This document shows, piece after piece, positions 9,141 through 17,290 of a stretch of 23,629 nt of DNA; the stretch's first letter is position 1, and every line of letters starts with the position of its first letter. The DNA comes from Frankiales bacterium. Lineage in GTDB: Bacteria > Actinomycetota > Actinomycetes > Mycobacteriales > SCTD01. A program made the position numbers and the translations under genes. The stretch lies in NCBI GenBank assembly GCA_025965735.1, contig JAOPWK010000283.1, positions 1 to 23,629 on the forward strand. Direction: 5' to 3'. The notes beneath the pieces are model-generated. The model was not told the DNA's origin, searched no databases, and was given only the letters and a program-made list of their open reading frames with translations.

Positions 9141-12100
9141 GGCGCCCCCACCTCCTCGTGCGCGAGCAGCGGCGACCACAGGCGTACGGCGAGCTCGCCG
9201 AAGCGGGTCGGCTCGTCACCCGCACCGGGCGCGGTGGTCAGCCGGGAGAGCTGCGGCGGCGAGCCGAAGACGTACGCGACGTGCCGGTCCTTGCTGTCGC
9301 CGAACATCGCGTCCCACTCCTTGGCCGCGGCCTCCAGCGCCTCCTCGGGCACGTCGCCGGCCCGCCGTCGCTCGGCGTACTTCGCGGAGGCGCCGGTGAC
9401 CAGCGGGAGCGGCTGGCGCATGCCGTCGTCGTACAGCGCGATCAGGTCGCGCAGCACCGCTGCCGGGTCCTCCGGCACGGTCAGGGTGGAGCGCCAGACC
9501 GGCCGCTTGTACGGCCCGCGTCCCGTGGTGACGGCGAGCACCGCGTCGTCGCTGCAGGCGGCCAGCGCCAGCAGGTGGACCCATGCCGCCAGGCGGTGCT
9601 TGGGCGCGAGGCTGGAGTACGAGGTGCTGGCCAGGACGCCGCCGTGCACGCCGTTCACGGTCCCGGTCAAGGTGTGGCCGTCGAGCTCGAGGACCACGTC
9701 CACGGCGCGCGCGACGCCGGCGTGCACCGGCAGCGCCGCCTGCACGATCGGCTCCACCGCGGTGTCCAGCTCGTGCAGCAGCCGCATCCCGAGCGGTCCG
9801 GGCGGCAGCGTGCCCCGCCGCCACTCCGCCTGCTGGAAGGCCGCCGCGTCGACGCCGGCCAGGCGCGCGGCCAGCATCCGGTCGCCGACGTCCCACTTCT
9901 GCAGCGAGTCCAGCTCGGCGGCCAGCGCGTCGGCGACCGCGTCCTGCGCGTCGGGGATGTGCACGCCGAGGCGTCGGGCCAGCAGCGCCTTGACGGGGTG
10001 CACCACGAAGGCGACCAGGTCGCGCAGCGCAACCTCCCTACCGGGTGGGGGAAGCGGCGTCCCGAGGAAGTCGGGAGTCGGTGTACGCGGACGCAGCGCC
10101 GCCCGCGCACCGGCGTAGGCGGCCGTGTCGTGGCTGAACGGCTTGCCGGCCAGGAAGTTCCGCCCGTCGAAGGGCTGCAGCGGGTGGCGGGTCAGCACGC
10201 CGGCGAGCTCGTCGTCGCCGACCGTCTCCCGTACGGCGTCGAGCAGCTCGCCCAGCGGGACCGACGGCGGTCGGGTCGCGCCGGTCACCGGGTCGGCGCC
10301 GGTGTAGAGCAGGAGCAGGTGGTCACCGGCGGACATCAGCGCGTCGAGCAGCAGCTGGCGGTCCTCGCTGCGCACGTCGCGCTCACCCAGGCACGGGTCG
10401 CGCTGCAGCACGTCGTCGCCGTCGACGCTCCCGCCGCGTGGGAAGACGCCGTCGTCCAGCCCGAGCAGCGCGATCACCCGGTGCGGCACCGAGCGCATCG
10501 GGACCATCGTGCAGACAGTCAGCTCACCGGTGCGGAAGTTCGCGCGGGTGGGCCGGCCCGCGAGGCGACCGGCGAGCAGGACGCGCAGGTCCGCGAGCCG
10601 GAGCTCCGCGTCGCCGCCGTGCTCGGCCGCCTCGAAGAGCTGGCGGCGGGCCTGCCCCACCTGCCACGCGTCGTCCTCCGACACCTCGGTCAGCAGGTCC
10701 AGAGCATCGCTGAGTGCGGCCACCCAGTCCCGGACCGGCTGCTGCCGGTCCAGGCGGGACAGGACCGCCTCCAGCCGGGCGAGCAGCTCGGCGAGCCGGC
10801 CGGCCAGGTCGATGTCGCTGCTGTCGACGTCGTCGAGCGGGAGGGCGAGGCCGAGCCAGGTCAGGTCGCTCTCGTCGGCGGCGACCCCCACCAGCAGCCG
10901 GTCGAGGCCTGTCCGCCACGTGTTCTGCGGCACCCCTCCGAGCGAGAACGCGTCCCGTTCCCGCGGCCCGAGGGCCCACCGCACGCCGGCCCGTGCCGCC
11001 CACTCGCGCAGCCGCTCGAGGTCGTCGTCGCTGAAGCGGAAGTGGCGGCGTACCGGCGCGCTGGCCGCGAGGTCGAGCACCTGGCTGGCGGTGACCCGAC
11101 CGTCGGCCAGCGCGAGCAGACCCGACAGCGTGTCGAGCAGCGGGTTGGTCTGCTTCAGGCTCCGGTCGGCCAGGCGCACCCGCAGCCGGTGGCCCGGGTG
11201 GCCGGCGCCCTCCTGACCGAAGGCCGCCTTCACCAGCGGGGCGTAGGTCTCGACGTCCGGGCACATGACCAGGACCTCTCGCGGCTCGAGGTCCTCGTGC
11301 TGCTGGAACAGGTGGAGCAGCGCCTCGCGCAGCACCTCGACCTGCCGCGCCGGGCCGTGGCAGGCATGCACCTGCAGGGTGCCGTCGGCTGTCGCCGTCG
11401 CGGTGGGTGGGGCATCGTCGCGGAGCGCTGCCTGCACCGACTGCAGCAGGCTCGTCGCGTGCTGGTCGCCCGGATGGTGCGTGTCCGGCATGTCGTTGAG
11501 CAGCAGCTGCAGCTCCCTCGTGTCGCGAGACAGGCTGGCCAGCAGGGGATGTCCCACGAGCAGCGCCGTACGGTCCTCTCGCCGGCGCGTGACCGGCGCC
11601 TCGTCGACCAGGCTCGCCCACAGGGCAGGGCTCGGGTGCGGCAGCCACAGGTGCACGTCCCGGTGCTCACTCAGCGTCCGCAGGATCGTGCGCTGCTCGG
11701 TCGTCAGCCGGGTCGCGCCGAACAGCGACAGCCGCTCGGGCAGGTCGCTGCAGCCGGGGTCGTCGCGCAGGGTTCGGCAGGTGTCCTCGAGCCGCTCGGC
11801 CGGGCTCGGCGCATCCAGCCGCGCCCGCAGCCGCCGCCAGAGCTCGGCCTGCCAGACCTGGTCGGGGTCGAGCGGACCGCCGGCACCGTCGGTGTCCTTG
11901 CCTGCCGCCCAGTCGACGAGCAGCTGCGGACGGTGGGCGGAGTAGGAGCGGTAGAGGTCGCGCAGGTGCTCGGCGGCGGCGTAGCGCCGGCCGGCGCGGT
12001 GGCCGTCCTGACCGTGGCCGAGGTGACCGGCGAGCACCGAGCACCAGGGCTCGCCGACGCAGCTGTCGATGATGTCGAGCAGCGTCCAGAGGACGCGCTG

Positions 12101-12382
12101 CGGCGCCCAGGGGTCGTCGTCCGCCTCGTGCCCGCCCGCGGCGGCAACCGCCTCGTCGACGAGCCGGTTCGGGCTGGGGAAGGCGATGTTCGCAGCGACG
12201 CCGTCGGACCCTCCCGCCCCGAGGGAGGTCGACAGGCGCTGCGTGAGCCAGCGCTCCACGCCCTTGGCCGGCACCGCGATGACCTCCCGCGTGAACGGGT
12301 CACCCAGCGGCGTGGCGACGACCTCGGCCAGGGCATCGGCGAGCACGGCGGTCCGCTCGGCGCGGTGCAGCCTCAGGGTCAT
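9137..12382 (-). CDS. recC: RecBCD enzyme subunit RecC (exodeoxyribonuclease V gamma)
   Basis: RecC is the scaffold subunit of RecBCD. Its helicase- and nuclease-like folds are inactive; it holds RecB and RecD, splits the DNA strands and, in E. coli, recognises Chi. The 1081-residue protein begins with FTREVIAVPAKGVERWLTQR and FPSPNRLVDEAV, typical of the RecC N-terminus. It continues with EVLVMCPDVETYAPLVKAAF, then TVCTMVPMRSVPHRVIALLG and LDDGVFPR, and ends with the RecC C-terminal domain (KPFSHDTAAYAGARAALRP onward). The start is ATG at 12382-12380, preceded by AGGAAGG about six bases upstream. It heads the recC-recB-recD operon and is divergent from an XRE regulator, with 99 bases between the two starts. 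Which actinobacterial Chi-like sequence it would read cannot be told. Confidence 0.94.
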   Translation of the reverse strand: MTLRLHRAERTAVLADALAEVVATPLGDPFTREVIAVPAKGVERWLTQRLSTSLGAGGSDGVAANIAFPSPNRLVDEAVAAAGGHEADDDPWAPQRVLWTLLDIIDSCVGEPWCSVLAGHLGHGQDGHRAGRRYAAAEHLRDLYRSYSAHRPQLLVDWAAGKDTDGAGGPLDPDQVWQAELWRRLRARLDAPSPAERLEDTCRTLRDDPGCSDLPERLSLFGATRLTTEQRTILRTLSEHRDVHLWLPHPSPALWASLVDEAPVTRRREDRTALLVGHPLLASLSRDTRELQLLLNDMPDTHHPGDQHATSLLQSVQAALRDDAPPTATATADGTLQVHACHGPARQVEVLREALLHLFQQHEDLEPREVLVMCPDVETYAPLVKAAFGQEGAGHPGHRLRVRLADRSLKQTNPLLDTLSGLLALADGRVTASQVLDLAASAPVRRHFRFSDDDLERLREWAARAGVRWALGPRERDAFSLGGVPQNTWRTGLDRLLVGVAADESDLTWLGLALPLDDVDSSDIDLAGRLAELLARLEAVLSRLDRQQPVRDWVAALSDALDLLTEVSEDDAWQVGQARRQLFEAAEHGGDAELRLADLRVLLAGRLAGRPTRANFRTGELTVCTMVPMRSVPHRVIALLGLDDGVFPRGGSVDGDDVLQRDPCLGERDVRSEDRQLLLDALMSAGDHLLLLYTGADPVTGATRPPSVPLGELLDAVRETVGDDELAGVLTRHPLQPFDGRNFLAGKPFSHDTAAYAGARAALRPRTPTPDFLGTPLPPPGREVALRDLVAFVVHPVKALLARRLGVHIPDAQDAVADALAAELDSLQKWDVGDRMLAARLAGVDAAAFQQAEWRRGTLPPGPLGMRLLHELDTAVEPIVQAALPVHAGVARAVDVVLELDGHTLTGTVNGVHGGVLASTSYSSLAPKHRLAAWVHLLALAACSDDAVLAVTTGRGPYKRPVWRSTLTVPEDPAAVLRDLIALYDDGMRQPLPLVTGASAKYAERRRAGDVPEEALEAAAKEWDAMFGDSKDRHVAYVFGSPPQLSRLTTAPGAGDEPTRFGELAVRLWSPLLAHEEVGAP

Positions 12383-12481
12383 CGCGCCTTCCTACCGCGA
12401 GGGTGCGACAGCGCGTGGTTCCGTGGACGAGGCGCTCCCAGCAGGTGCACGATCTGACACCCGACCGGCCATCATCGCTCC

Positions 12482-12784
12482 ATGGACGCCGCGCTGCTCC
12501 TCCGGACAGCCCGAACCCGGGCCGGCCTGAGCCGGCGTGCGCTGGCCGCCGCCGCCGGGACGTCGCAATCCGCGGTCGCCGCCACCGAGGCCGGTCGCAA
12601 GCAGCCCACCGTCGGCACGCTGGAACGGCTGATGCGGGCTGCCGGAACCGAGCTCGTCCCCGCGGACGCCGAGCAGGCGGCCCTGCTCCGCCGGGGGCGG
12701 CGGCTCGAGGACGTGCTTCACCTGGCGGAGGCGCTGCCCTTCCGCCGCGAGCGCCGGCTGCGCTTCCCGCGAGTCCCGGCATGA
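12482..12784 (+). CDS. XRE-family helix-turn-helix regulator (antitoxin partner)
   Basis: A 100-residue DNA-binding protein. Residues about 5-55 form a Cro/CI helix-turn-helix: LLRTARTRAGLSRRALAAAA, GTSQSAVAATEAGRKQPTVG, TLERLMRAAG. The rest is a charged tail (LLRRGRRLEDVLHLAEALPF). In actinobacteria such short regulators often sit directly before an AbiEii-like nucleotidyltransferase, where they probably act as antitoxin and autoregulator. The same arrangement is seen here: the stop overlaps the next start as ATGA. No Shine-Dalgarno is visible. A CATCAT hexamer at 12470-12475, six bases before the ATG, could be the -10 of a leaderless transcript (inference). The regulator itself appears intact although its partner is broken. 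Confidence 0.85.
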   Translation: MDAALLLRTARTRAGLSRRALAAAAGTSQSAVAATEAGRKQPTVGTLERLMRAAGTELVPADAEQAALLRRGRRLEDVLHLAEALPFRRERRLRFPRVPA

Positions 12785-13095
12785 CCACGCTGGTCCAGAA
12801 GGTCCTCGCGCTGTCGGACGCGCTGCAGGCAGCCGCCATCCCGCACGCCTTTGGCGGCGCAGGCGGCTCGCGGCGCCGCGTCGTTCCCTTCGCGGGAGAG
12901 CAGATCAGCGTGCTCGGCCCGGTCGAGCTCGTGCTCTTCAAGGCGCTGTTCGACCGGCCGAAGGACTGGGTCGACATCGCCACGGTGGTGGAGGCAGGCG
13001 CTGTGCCGGAGCCGGAGGCCGTACGACGGGGGCTGGTCGAGCTCGTGGGCCTCGAAGACCCGCGCGTCGATCGATGGGCTGCCCTGGCCGGGTGA
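12781..13095 (+). pseudogene. AbiEii-like nucleotidyltransferase with catalytic core deleted
   Basis: The frame encodes 104 residues. It begins TTLVQKVLALSDALQAAAIP, then HAFGGA, as in the short nucleotidyltransferase-like toxins that pair with XRE regulators. It then jumps at GGAGGSRRR to VVPFAGEQISVLGPVELVLF, then KALFDRPKDWVDIATVVEAG and a normal C-terminal end. In full-length relatives (about 190-200 residues, from memory) some 90 residues lie between HAFGGA and RVVPFAG, including the catalytic G-G...LA and D-x-D metal-binding motifs. Those residues are absent, so nucleotidyl transfer is not expected. The reading frame is preserved, and short GGCGGC repeats flank the junction (12850-12866), suggesting deletion by microhomology. 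The ATG overlaps the regulator's stop. The stop lies one base from the end of the convergent ABC transporter gene. Confidence 0.72.
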
Positions 13096-13096
13096 G

Positions 13097-16000
13097 TCAT
13101 CCGGCCAGGTGGTCCCAGTCCTCCGCCAGCTCCGACCACCGGCCGACCGCCACGACCCGACCCGCCTCCAGGACGACCACCCGGTCGGCTGCCCGCAGCG
13201 CCGCGCGCTTGCTCGTCGAGCCCAGCACCGTCGTGCCGCGCTCGCGCAGCGCCTCCCACAGCTCGACCTCGGTCCGCGCGTCCAGGGCGCTCGACACGTC
13301 GTCGGCCAGCACCAGCTCGGCGCCGGTGGCGAGCGCCCGCGCCAGGGCCAGGCGCTGCACCTGGCCGCCGGACAGCCGTACGCCGCGATGACCGACGATC
13401 GCCTCCAGCCCGCCGGCCTCGCCGATGTCCCGCTCCAGCCGCGCGTCCTGGACAGCGAGCCGCGGGTCTCGCACGTGGTCGAGCTGCAGGTTCCCGACGA
13501 ACGTGCCGGACAGCACCCGCGGCACCTGCGCGACGTGCGCGACCTGCCCCGGCCGCAGGAAGCGCTGCGGGTCCTCGACCTCCCGGCCGTTCCAGCGCAG
13601 GCTGCCGCTGTGGTCGATCAACCCGGCCAGCGCGCCCAGCAGGCTGGACTTGCCGGACCCGATCTGTCCGAGCAGCAGCACCAGCTCGCCGCGCCGGACC
13701 GTCAGGTCGACGCCCTCGACACCCAGCGTCCCGTCGTCGTGCACGGCGGTCAGGCCGGCCAGCTCCAGCCGGTCGAGCGGCTCGTACGGCGGCGCCTCCG
13801 GCAGCGGAGCCGTACCCCGGACCAGGTCGACGCCTGGGGGCAGCGCGACGAGGTCGACACCGCCGGCCAGCCGGGACGTCTCGGCGGCCCAGGCGCGGGT
13901 GCCGGGCGCCTCGGTGATGATCGCGCCCGCGACGCGGCCGAACCAGTCGAAGCCGCTGACCGCCGTCGTCACCAGCAGCGCGGTGGACAGGTCCCAGCCG
14001 CCCATGAGGAAGACCAGCCACCCCACGACGACGCCGCACTGCACCAGCACGATGGGCAGGCCGTCGAGCACCGCCTGCACCCGGTGCTCCTTCACGGCCG
14101 CCTCGACCCGGCCGCTGTCGACCTCCTGCAGGTGCCGGTGGACCTGTGGCGTCGCGGCCGCGAGCTTGACGGTGCGGGCGGACTCCAGCGCGGACACCAG
14201 CGAGCGACCGAAGCGCGCCCGCGCGGTGGAGGAGGCGAAGGCGGACCGTCCCGCAGCAGCTGAACCTGCGGCGGACGCCACCGCGGCCAGCACCATCACG
14301 CCCAGCAGCACCGCGCCGGCCAGCGCGCTGCGGGCCACGAGCGCCGTCAGGACGGCGACGGACAGGCCCATGAGGAAGTCGACCCACCGGTCGGCGTAGC
14401 GCACGAAGCGGTCGCCGTCGAGGGCCCGCCCGACCACCTCTCCCGGGGGCGTCCGGGGCAGCCGGTGCTGCATCGTCTGCCCACGCAGGACGGCAAGGCG
14501 GACCCGCAGCAGCACGGCGATCCACCACTGCGGGTAGACGCGATAGGCCACCGCCAGCAGGAGGGGGGCCGTCAGCAGCGTCGCCGCCAGCACCGCCGTC
14601 CGCAGCAGGGGCCGGCCGCCGGCCTCGAGCTGCTCGACGACGGTGCCCCAGAGGTAGCCGGTCACGGCGCCGTACGCCCCGACGAGCGCCGACAGCAGGA
14701 ACAGCAGCGCGCCGGCGATCCCCCACTCCGGGTGCAGTCGCAGCATCGCGATCGTGTGGCGGGTCAGGCTCGGGCCGGACGGCACCTCCTGCGGCGTGCG
14801 CGCGTCGCCGACCCGGCGCGCGGTGCCGACAGCCGTCGTCCCCGTGGTCGACGCGAGCTCGTGGCCCCGGCCGGCGGCGACGAGCAGGTCGCGGTACGGG
14901 CCGTCCTGCTCGGCGAGCCGGGTGCGTGGCCCGTGCTGCACCACGCGTCCGCGCTCCAGCACCGCGACGCGGTCGGCACGGGTGGTGGTGGTCAGCCGGT
15001 GCGCGATGACGATGCCGGTACGACCGGCCAGCAGCCGGTCCGACGCCCGCACGACTCGGGCCTCGGTCACGGGGTCCATTCGCGCCGTGGCCTCGTCGAG
15101 GACGACGACCTGCACGTCGCGCACGAGCAGCCGGGCAAAGGCGACGAGCTGCTCCTCCCCCGCCGACAGCGTGGTGCCGCCCGGCCCGAGCACGGTGTCC
15201 AGTCCGTCCGGCAGGCCGGCGACCCACTCCTCCAGGCCGAGCTCCTGCACCGCCGCCGCCACGCTCGACCTCGGCACGTCGCCGAACAGCGTGAGGTTGT
15301 CCAGCAGGGTTGCCGCGAGCACGTCCGTCCGCTGGGTGACCACGCCAACCGCGCGGCGCAGGGCCTGCAGGTCGAGCTCCCGGACGTCGGTGCCGCCGAG
15401 GCGGATGGCACTGGGCGGCGGCTCGACCGCGCGGCTCACGAGGGCGGCCAGGGTGGACTTCCCCGAACCGGTACGGCCGACCAGCGCGAGGGTCTGGCCC
15501 GCCGGCAGGTGCAGGTCGATGTCGCGCAGCGCGAACGTGCCTTCTTCGTAGCCGAAGTGCAGCCCCGAGATGCTGACGTCGAGCGGGCCGTCGGGCACCG
15601 GCAGGCCGCCCGTCGGCTCGGGCTCTGCCGCCAGGAGCATCCGGATCCTGGCGAGCGCGCCGAGGCCGGCCTGCAGCTCGGGCAGGTGCCGGCTGATCTG
15701 GTCGAGGTTGCCGACGAACATCGTCGTCACGAGGAACAGCGTGACCAGCTCCGCCGTGCTGAGCCGGTCGCTGGTGACGAGCAGGACGCCGGCCGCCGCG
15801 GTCACGGCGAGCAGCCCGTGCAGCAGCAGGCCGGCACGCCGCGCGATCTGGCTCGCGGTCACGCAGGTCGCGCGCACCCGCCCGTGCACCTCCGCGGCGA
15901 GCTCGGCGCACCGGCGGATCACGAAGGCCTGCCCGAGGGAGGAGCGGATGTCGTCGCGGGCGGCGACGCCCTCCTCCATGGCTGCGGCCTGCTCGGTCCA

Positions 16001-16639
16001 CGCGATCTCCTCGGCGAGCTTGCGCCGGGCGACCTCGTCCGTCAGCGGCCGGATCAGCAGGACGGTGGCAGCTCCGACGAGCGGGAAGAGCAGCCAGGCG
16101 GGCCACCACGTCACGCCGGCGATCACCCACATCGGACCGGCGCGCAGCAGCGTGCGGACCAGGTCCCAGCCGATCCGGCGCAACAGGTTGCCCAGCTCGT
16201 GCGTGTCGTCGTCGACCCGGTCCAGCACCTCGCCCACGGCCTGCTCGGACAGCACGGACAGCGGCTGCTGCAGTGCGGCCTGGAGCAGGTCACCCCGCAG
16301 GCGTCCCTCGGCGCGGTCGACCACCGACCACCAGAGCATCCGCGCTGCGGTGTCGAGCAGGCCTCCGCCGACGACCGCAAGGGCGAGCAGGGTGACCAGC
16401 ATCGCCGTCGGCTGCTCGGCGAGCCGGCCGGCGATCACGGTGCCGCAGGTCTGTCCCAGAGCGGCGATCGCTGCGGCGGCCAGCGCCCAGGCGGAGGTGG
16501 TGCCGCGGAGGCGGGCGAGGCCCACCTGGCGCTCCGTCGGCGCGGCAGGGGTGGTCGGTGGTGCGGCGCGGGCGAGGAGGGTCATGGCGGCCTCGACCGT
16601 ACGGGTCGGGTCCGACGAGGTCGCGCGGGTTTCCTGCAT
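13097..16639 (-). CDS. Fused two-half ABC exporter (TMD-NBD-TMD-NBD)
   Basis: One 1180-residue membrane protein holds a complete ABC exporter. Half 1 has membrane helices (about 50-330) and an ATPase with Walker A GRTGSGKST (388-396), signature LSAGEEQ (491), Walker B VVVLDE (511-516) and H-loop His547. Half 2 has helices (about 630-900) and an ATPase with Walker A GQIGSGKSS (991-999), signature LSGGQ (1089-1093), Walker B LVLADD (Asp1114 in place of the catalytic Glu) and STSKRA (Lys1144 in place of the H-loop His). The site made by Walker A/B of half 1 and LSGGQ of half 2 is therefore canonical and the other is degenerate, as in asymmetric exporters such as TmrAB. The substrate is unknown. 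ATG at 16585-16583 (codon 19, with GAGG five bases upstream) may be the true start, since no binding site precedes the first ATG. Confidence 0.93.
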   Translation of the reverse strand: MQETRATSSDPTRTVEAAMTLLARAAPPTTPAAPTERQVGLARLRGTTSAWALAAAAIAALGQTCGTVIAGRLAEQPTAMLVTLLALAVVGGGLLDTAARMLWWSVVDRAEGRLRGDLLQAALQQPLSVLSEQAVGEVLDRVDDDTHELGNLLRRIGWDLVRTLLRAGPMWVIAGVTWWPAWLLFPLVGAATVLLIRPLTDEVARRKLAEEIAWTEQAAAMEEGVAARDDIRSSLGQAFVIRRCAELAAEVHGRVRATCVTASQIARRAGLLLHGLLAVTAAAGVLLVTSDRLSTAELVTLFLVTTMFVGNLDQISRHLPELQAGLGALARIRMLLAAEPEPTGGLPVPDGPLDVSISGLHFGYEEGTFALRDIDLHLPAGQTLALVGRTGSGKSTLAALVSRAVEPPPSAIRLGGTDVRELDLQALRRAVGVVTQRTDVLAATLLDNLTLFGDVPRSSVAAAVQELGLEEWVAGLPDGLDTVLGPGGTTLSAGEEQLVAFARLLVRDVQVVVLDEATARMDPVTEARVVRASDRLLAGRTGIVIAHRLTTTTRADRVAVLERGRVVQHGPRTRLAEQDGPYRDLLVAAGRGHELASTTGTTAVGTARRVGDARTPQEVPSGPSLTRHTIAMLRLHPEWGIAGALLFLLSALVGAYGAVTGYLWGTVVEQLEAGGRPLLRTAVLAATLLTAPLLLAVAYRVYPQWWIAVLLRVRLAVLRGQTMQHRLPRTPPGEVVGRALDGDRFVRYADRWVDFLMGLSVAVLTALVARSALAGAVLLGVMVLAAVASAAGSAAAGRSAFASSTARARFGRSLVSALESARTVKLAAATPQVHRHLQEVDSGRVEAAVKEHRVQAVLDGLPIVLVQCGVVVGWLVFLMGGWDLSTALLVTTAVSGFDWFGRVAGAIITEAPGTRAWAAETSRLAGGVDLVALPPGVDLVRGTAPLPEAPPYEPLDRLELAGLTAVHDDGTLGVEGVDLTVRRGELVLLLGQIGSGKSSLLGALAGLIDHSGSLRWNGREVEDPQRFLRPGQVAHVAQVPRVLSGTFVGNLQLDHVRDPRLAVQDARLERDIGEAGGLEAIVGHRGVRLSGGQVQRLALARALATGAELVLADDVSSALDARTEVELWEALRERGTTVLGSTSKRAALRAADRVVVLEAGRVVAVGRWSELAEDWDHLAG

Positions 16640-16654
16640 CAGTACGTGGGGGCG

Positions 16655-16726
16655 TCACCACCACAGCCGAGGAGCGTGGACGGCGGGGTGGCGCTCACGC
16701 AGCGCCTCGATCGTGTCGTGGTCCAC
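16655..16726 (-). pseudogene. Possible N-terminal stub of a DUF3375-like gene
   Basis: A minus-strand GTG with GGGAGG six bases upstream opens a 23-residue frame reading DHDTIEALRERHPAVHAPRL, then WW and TGA. The first 14 residues resemble the start of DUF3375 proteins, which begin with a short helix, L-R-x-x-H-P-A-W and then RLLRA; here the match stops right after RHPA. I read it as a possible gene start cut off by deletion, 15 bases upstream of the ABC transporter's first ATG. A short independent peptide, or chance, remain possible. Confidence 0.3.
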
Positions 16727-16779
16727 CTGGTGCCCTCCCGGCCGGTCGGGCGTCAGCGTGGGGACAACCTCCGACGGGA

Positions 16780-17162
16780 TCAGCGGACGAGCCGCACCGT
16801 CAGTGGCAGGTCCAGGTCCGTCCAGGCGCGGTCGGCGGTCAGGACCACGCCGTGCTCAGCTCGCAGCGACAGCGCGAGGCAGCAGCGGTCGCCGAGCGAC
16901 AGTCCGCGGCCGCCGGCGATCCCCCGAAGAGCGCCGGCGAGGACGGCATCGTCACGCGACAGCTCGACGAGCCGCACGCCGGCGGTAGCGAGCTCGGCGG
17001 GCAACGACGGAGCCGGAAGCCCCGCGTCCACCAGCGTGCCGACGGCCTCGGCGAGGTTGACGCGGTGCTCAGCACGCTGCCTGCGAGCGCGTCCTCGACC
17101 ACCTGAGCGCCAGGCTCGTCCTGCAGCAGGGCGAGCACAGCGCTGGCATCCAGCACCGTCAC
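16780..17162 (-). pseudogene. VapC-type PIN ribonuclease, frameshifted
   Basis: VapC toxins are PIN-domain ribonucleases that cleave RNA when free of their antitoxin. The 5' part starts at GTG (17162-17160) and reads TVLDASAVLALLQDEPGAQV, then VEDALAGSVLST. The rest is in another frame from about 17066: VNLAEAVGTLVDAGLPAPSL, and later GGRGLSLGDRCCLALSLRAE and VVLTADRAWTDLDLPLTVRL. Together they make a normal PIN protein of about 127 residues with all four acidic sites: Asp5, the Glu in NLAE, the Asp in SLGD and the Asp in TADRAW. A missing base near 17060-17066 explains the break; a recent mutation or a sequencing error are both possible. The start overlaps the preceding antitoxin tail as GTGA. 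Confidence 0.8.
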
Positions 17163-17290
17163 CAGGCCGCAGCCTCCGACCGCCGCTCCGCCAGCAGCTC
17201 GTCCACGAGCGATCGGTCGGTCACTGCGGGACCGGCGGGACCGGCGGAGCCGCGAGGCGGCCGTAGGCCCAGTGCGTGCCCAGCCTGGCG
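17159..17290 (-). pseudogene. VapB-type antitoxin, C-terminal fragment
   Basis: Directly upstream of the frameshifted vapC, and overlapping its start as GTGA, the minus-strand frame reads RQAGHALGLRPPRG, then SAGPAGPAVTDRSLVDELLA, ERRSEAAAW and TGA. The end DELLAERR-EAA is typical of the toxin-binding tail of AbrB/MazE-type VapB antitoxins. The N-terminal DNA-binding half is missing: the codon immediately before it is the TAG stop of the upstream vapC (17293-17291), in the same frame, and no suitable start lies in between. It looks as if a deletion joined this tail to the end of the neighbouring toxin gene. Confidence 0.6.

Noticed and set aside
6018..12457. Very long plus-strand open frames (over 1000 codons each) opposite recB and recC
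   Set aside because: They are shadows: composition is arginine/histidine/glutamine-rich, no domain is recognisable, and the minus strand holds complete RecB and RecC motifs.
14465..17266. 933-codon plus-strand open frame opposite the ABC transporter
   Set aside because: It is antisense to a protein with two full ATPase domains and shows no family features.
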